A stretch of 64,000 nt of DNA from Streptomyces sp. DH5. GTDB lineage: Bacteria > Actinomycetota > Actinomycetes > Streptomycetales > Streptomycetaceae. The translations under genes were made by a program, and so were the position numbers. The notes under the pieces were generated by a model. The model did not search any database. It was not told where the DNA came from and was given only the letters and a program-made list of their open reading frames with translations. This document shows positions 61,507-64,000 of the stretch, in pieces (position 1 is the stretch's first letter; each line of letters starts with the position of its first letter). The stretch spans positions 248,001 through 312,000 of the forward strand of contig NZ_JAHWGP010000004.1 of the NCBI RefSeq assembly GCF_020873915.1, in the 5' to 3' direction.

Positions 61507-61857
61507 GTGCGTACGCTCTGCGCCTCGACGCTGATCGGCGAGTTCTTCATCATCGGTTTCGCCGGGCTGGTCGCAATGAAGGACGCGGACCTGTCCACCG
61601 GCACGGTGTGGACGGTCTGCGGCATCGCGATGTTCCTGTGCGTGGCCCTGTGCGGGGTGATCACCCGTCCCGGCGGGGTGGCCCTCGGCTGGGCGCTGCA
61701 GCTCGCGCTGATCGTCTCCGGTGTGTTCGTCCCGATGATGTTCTTCATGGGCGCGGTCTTCGCCCTGCTGTGGTGGGCATCGGTGCACTTCGGGCGGAAG
61801 GTGGACGAAGCGAAGGCCCGTTTCGCCGCGCAGGCGGAGCAGCCTGACGCTGCGTGA
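61507..61857 (+). CDS. DUF4233 family membrane protein
   Basis: 116 residues from the GTG at 61507, 6 bases after the folC stop. Four hydrophobic helices (TLIGEFFIIGFAGLVAM, GTVWTVCGIAMFLCVALCGV, LGWALQLALIVSGVFVPMMF, MGAVFALLWWASVHFG) and a short charged tail. DUF4233 proteins are nearly always encoded between folC and ndk in actinobacteria. The function is unknown. Translational coupling to folC is likely because no separate ribosome site is obvious. Confidence 0.88.
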   Translation: MRTLCASTLIGEFFIIGFAGLVAMKDADLSTGTVWTVCGIAMFLCVALCGVITRPGGVALGWALQLALIVSGVFVPMMFFMGAVFALLWWASVHFGRKVDEAKARFAAQAEQPDAA

Positions 61858-61922
61858 CGGATGTCGCGACACGCCCGGTAATCTCGTGTTCCCGCACCAC
61901 TTGACGCACAAGGAGCTCCGTC

Positions 61923-62336
61923 GTGACCCAGCGCACCCTCGTCCTCCTCAAGCCCGACGCCGTCCGTCGTGGCCTGACCGGCGAGATCATCAGCCGTATC
62001 GAGCGCAAGGCCGGCTGGCAGATCACCGCGCTGGAGCTGCGCACCCTGGACCACGGCACGCTGGAGCAGCACTACGGCGAGCACAGGGGCAAGCCGTTCT
62101 ACGAGCCGCTGATGGAGTTCATGGCGTCCGGCCCGGTCGTGGCCCTCATCGTCGAGGGTGAGCGGGTGATCGAGGGGGTGCGCAAGCTGGCGGGCCCCAC
62201 CGACCCGATCGCCGCCGAGCCCGGTTCGATCCGCGGCGACTTCGGGGTCATCGTCCGGGAGAACCTGATCCACGCCTCCGACTCCGAGGAGTCCGCCGAG
62301 CGCGAGGTGAAGATCTTCTTCCCGGGCCGCGCGTAA
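61923..62336 (+). CDS. ndk: Nucleoside diphosphate kinase
   Basis: 137 residues from the GTG at 61923 with AAGGAG about 9 bases upstream. It transfers the gamma phosphate from ATP to nucleoside diphosphates through a phospho-His. Opening QRTLVLLKPDAVRRGLTGEI is diagnostic; the active-site His lies in VIVRENLIHASDSEESAERE. Normal length for a bacterial Ndk. 65 bases after the DUF4233 gene. Confidence 0.98.
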   Translation: MTQRTLVLLKPDAVRRGLTGEIISRIERKAGWQITALELRTLDHGTLEQHYGEHRGKPFYEPLMEFMASGPVVALIVEGERVIEGVRKLAGPTDPIAAEPGSIRGDFGVIVRENLIHASDSEESAEREVKIFFPGRA

Positions 62337-62651
62337 CGTCACCCGAACGGCCGTCGCGGAATTCCCGCATAACGATCACGTCGCGGCCCTGTCCAGCACG
62401 TTTGCCGTCTGTCGGATGGTCTGGGGGCTTTGCCCCCGGACTATTTCTGGCATATGCGCGGCGTACGTGGGAACGGATGCCCCCGATGGCCCGTCTCCAC
62501 AAGCAGGGCGACACGCCGTCTGATGACAATGGCGAAGACCCTCGCGCAGTGTTCGCGAAGGCGCGTCTACGATGGAGCCTTCACGTCACCGCACCCACCT
62601 CGCCGACCTGAGAAGCCCTCAAAAGCTCGTGGGAAGGCCAGTCGAATCCTG
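62337..62651. promoter_or_regulatory. ndk-mreB spacer with mreB promoter region
   Basis: 315 bases with no gene. The segment is somewhat less GC-rich around 62360-62470 and 62560-62650, as expected for promoters of the mre cluster. No clear inverted repeat or consensus was picked out by eye. An in-frame extension of mreB to 62430 lacks coding character. Confidence 0.4.
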
Positions 62652-63683
62652 ATGGGGAACTCAATGTCGTTCATCGGCCGTGACATGGCTGTCGACCTCG
62701 GGACCGCCAACACGCTGGTGTACGTCAGGGGTCGCGGAATCGTACTCAACGAGCCGTCCGTCGTCGCGATCAACACCAACACCGGTGGCATCCTCGCGGT
62801 CGGTGCCGAAGCGAAGAAGATGATCGGGCGCACGCCGGGCAACATCGTCGCCGTGCGTCCGCTGAAGGACGGCGTCATCGCCGACTTCGAGATCACCGAG
62901 CGGATGCTCCGCTACTTCATCCTGAAGATCCACAAGCGGCGGTACCTGGCCCGTCCGCGGGTCGTCGTCTGCGTGCCCTCGGGCATCACCGGCGTCGAGC
63001 GCCGCGCCGTCATCGAGGCGTCGTCCCAGGCCGGCGCCCGCCAGGTGCACATCATCGAGGAGCCCATGGCCGCCGCCATCGGCTCCGGACTGCCGGTCCA
63101 CGAGGCCACCGGCAACATGGTGGTGGACATCGGCGGCGGCACCACGGAGGTCGCGGTCATCTCCCTCGGCGGCATCGTCACCGCCCAGTCCATCCGCGTC
63201 GCGGGCGACGAACTGGACAACGCGATCATCCAGCACATCAAGAAGGAGTACTCCCTCCTGCTGGGTGAGCGTTCGGCCGAACAGATCAAGATCACGATCG
63301 GTTCGGCGTACGACCTCGACGCCGACGAGCACACCGAGATCCGCGGCCGGGACCTGGTCTCCGGACTGCCCAAGACCGTCGTCATCTCCGCGGCCGAAGT
63401 GCGCAAGGCGATCGAGGAGCCCGTCAACGCCATCGTCGACGCGGTCAAGACCACCCTGGACAAGTGCCCGCCGGAGCTGTCCGGCGACATCATGGACCGG
63501 GGCATCGTCCTGACCGGCGGCGGCGCACTGCTGCGCGGCCTCGACGAGCGGCTGCGCCGGGAGACGGGCATGCCGATCCACATCGCCGAGGACCCGCTGG
63601 ACAGCGTGGCGCTCGGCTCCGGCAAGTGCGTCGAGGAGTTCGAGGCGCTCCAGCAGGTGCTGGACGCCCAGCCCCGCAGATGA
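62652..63683 (+). CDS. mreB: Rod-shape determining protein MreB (actin homologue)
   Basis: 343 residues from the ATG at 62652; the ATG at 62664 (GGGGAA upstream) is an equally possible start four codons in. Actin-fold ATPase that in Streptomyces guides spore-wall synthesis and not vegetative growth. Phosphate 1 [19 protein letters not shown], phosphate 2 [20 protein letters not shown] and adenosine block [18 protein letters not shown] are all present, as is [17 protein letters not shown]. First gene of the mre cluster, followed by mreC after 172 bases. Confidence 0.97.
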   Translation: MGNSMSFIGRDMAVDLGTANTLVYVRGRGIVLNEPSVVAINTNTGGILAVGAEAKKMIGRTPGNIVAVRPLKDGVIADFEITERMLRYFILKIHKRRYLARPRVVVCVPSGITGVERRAVIEASSQAGARQVHIIEEPMAAAIGSGLPVHEATGNMVVDIGGGTTEVAVISLGGIVTAQSIRVAGDELDNAIIQHIKKEYSLLLGERSAEQIKITIGSAYDLDADEHTEIRGRDLVSGLPKTVVISAAEVRKAIEEPVNAIVDAVKTTLDKCPPELSGDIMDRGIVLTGGGALLRGLDERLRRETGMPIHIAEDPLDSVALGSGKCVEEFEALQQVLDAQPRR

Positions 63684-63855
63684 CACGACGCCTCGACTCC
63701 GCCGTACGGGACGCTCACCCCTCGTACGGCGGATCGCTGGTATGGAGGCGGGAGCTCGCCCGCAACGCCTCGAAAAGCACCGCACACACCATCAGACACC
63801 TGAACAACACGACACCGCACACCCGTTCTCGACGAGGAAGGCACGGCCGCCGCAC

Positions 63856-64000
63856 GTGAGGGACACACGAGAGAGCCGGCTGCTCCTGGTGCTGCTGATC
63901 GCCATCGCGTTCGCACTGATCACGGTGGACATCCGTGGTGGGGAGGATTCCCCGGTCGACGGTGCCCGGCAGGCCGCGGCGACCGTCTTCGGCCCGATCG
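63856..64000 (+). CDS. mreC: MreC cell-shape protein (cut by right edge)
   Basis: Only the first 48 codons are inside the window. From the GTG at 63856 the product reads VRDTRESRLLLVLLIAIAFA then LITVDIRGGEDSPVDG, a short cytoplasmic start, one membrane helix and the beginning of the extracellular part, as expected for MreC directly downstream of mreB. The nearest GA-rich site (GAGGAAGG) is far, about 15 bases. MreC links MreB to penicillin-binding proteins. Confidence 0.88.
   Translation, partial: MRDTRESRLLLVLLIAIAFALITVDIRGGEDSPVDGARQAAATVFGPI

Noticed and set aside
59140-61911. 923-codon minus-strand frame across the end of valS, the spacer and folC
   Set aside because: Antisense to two conserved genes and without recognisable domains.

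Overview
The window is chromosomal DNA from a Streptomyces. GC content is very high, codons end almost always in G or C, GTG starts are common, stem-loop terminators mostly lack a U-tract, and the gene order from mreC/mreB back through ndk, folC, valS, clpX, clpP2, clpP1 and tig to two pepN genes and a csn-type locus is the core order I know from Streptomyces coelicolor (roughly SCO2610 to SCO266x). The species cannot be told from sequence alone. Most of the window is conserved core. The accessory or eroded parts are short: 3.75-4.5 kb, 33.5-34.7 kb, 48.1-49.5 kb and 59.4-60.0 kb.

Layout. 0-3.75 kb (minus strand): a GlnX-like membrane sensor, a GlnH-like binding lipoprotein and a coiled-coil protein cut by the left edge, with a 25-G homopolymer between the last two. 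4.5-8.1 kb (minus): amino-sugar kinase, GH4 phospho-glycosidase and ROK repressor, resembling csnK, csnH and csnR but without the csnEFG transporter genes; a 13-bp palindromic operator lies upstream of csnR. 8.3-10.2 kb: an MscS-type channel divergent from an HNH nuclease. 10.4-13.0 kb (minus): a PadR / ABC ATPase / ABC permease operon with overlapping genes and a palindromic operator. 13.1-18.6 kb: a secreted GH84 enzyme, a small repeat-bearing acidic protein and 4-alpha-glucanotransferase. 18.7-23.1 kb: a small membrane protein, a divergent MarR/EamA pair, and a secreted NucA/NucB-type nuclease followed by a small cytosolic DUF6461-like protein.

23.2-39.6 kb holds two M1 aminopeptidases 10 kb apart, asd, an ECF sigma factor with a membrane partner, a 1105-residue secreted subtilase, a Nudix hydrolase, a patch of lower-GC gene remnants, a DUF559/AbiEi-like protein and a DsbA-fold oxidoreductase. 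39.8-48.9 kb carries an amino-acid permease, bioY, rpiB, a Nei/Fpg glycosylase, an Eis-like acetyltransferase, a membrane PP2C phosphatase, an HD protein, a membrane acyltransferase and a conserved small membrane protein.

49.5-64 kb is the housekeeping block. It has tRNA-Gly and tRNA-Pro, tig with clpP1-clpP2-clpX (nascent-chain folding and ATP-dependent proteolysis, with a possible ClgR box), two tandem membrane-anchored paralogues, valS and folC (both apparently leaderless), a DUF4233 gene, ndk, and mreB-mreC (spore-wall morphogenesis in Streptomyces). Between valS and folC lie a possible structured RNA ending in an intrinsic terminator and a degenerate repeat array related to one at 4.2-4.4 kb.

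No prophage, insertion sequence, rRNA operon, CRISPR array or biosynthetic gene cluster was seen. The best leads for something undescribed are the 59.50-59.61 kb RNA candidate, the NucA/NucB plus DUF6461-like pair, the LTSEPPL-repeat protein coupled to malQ, the transporter-less csn locus, and the GH84 enzyme in which one catalytic Asp appears to be Gln.
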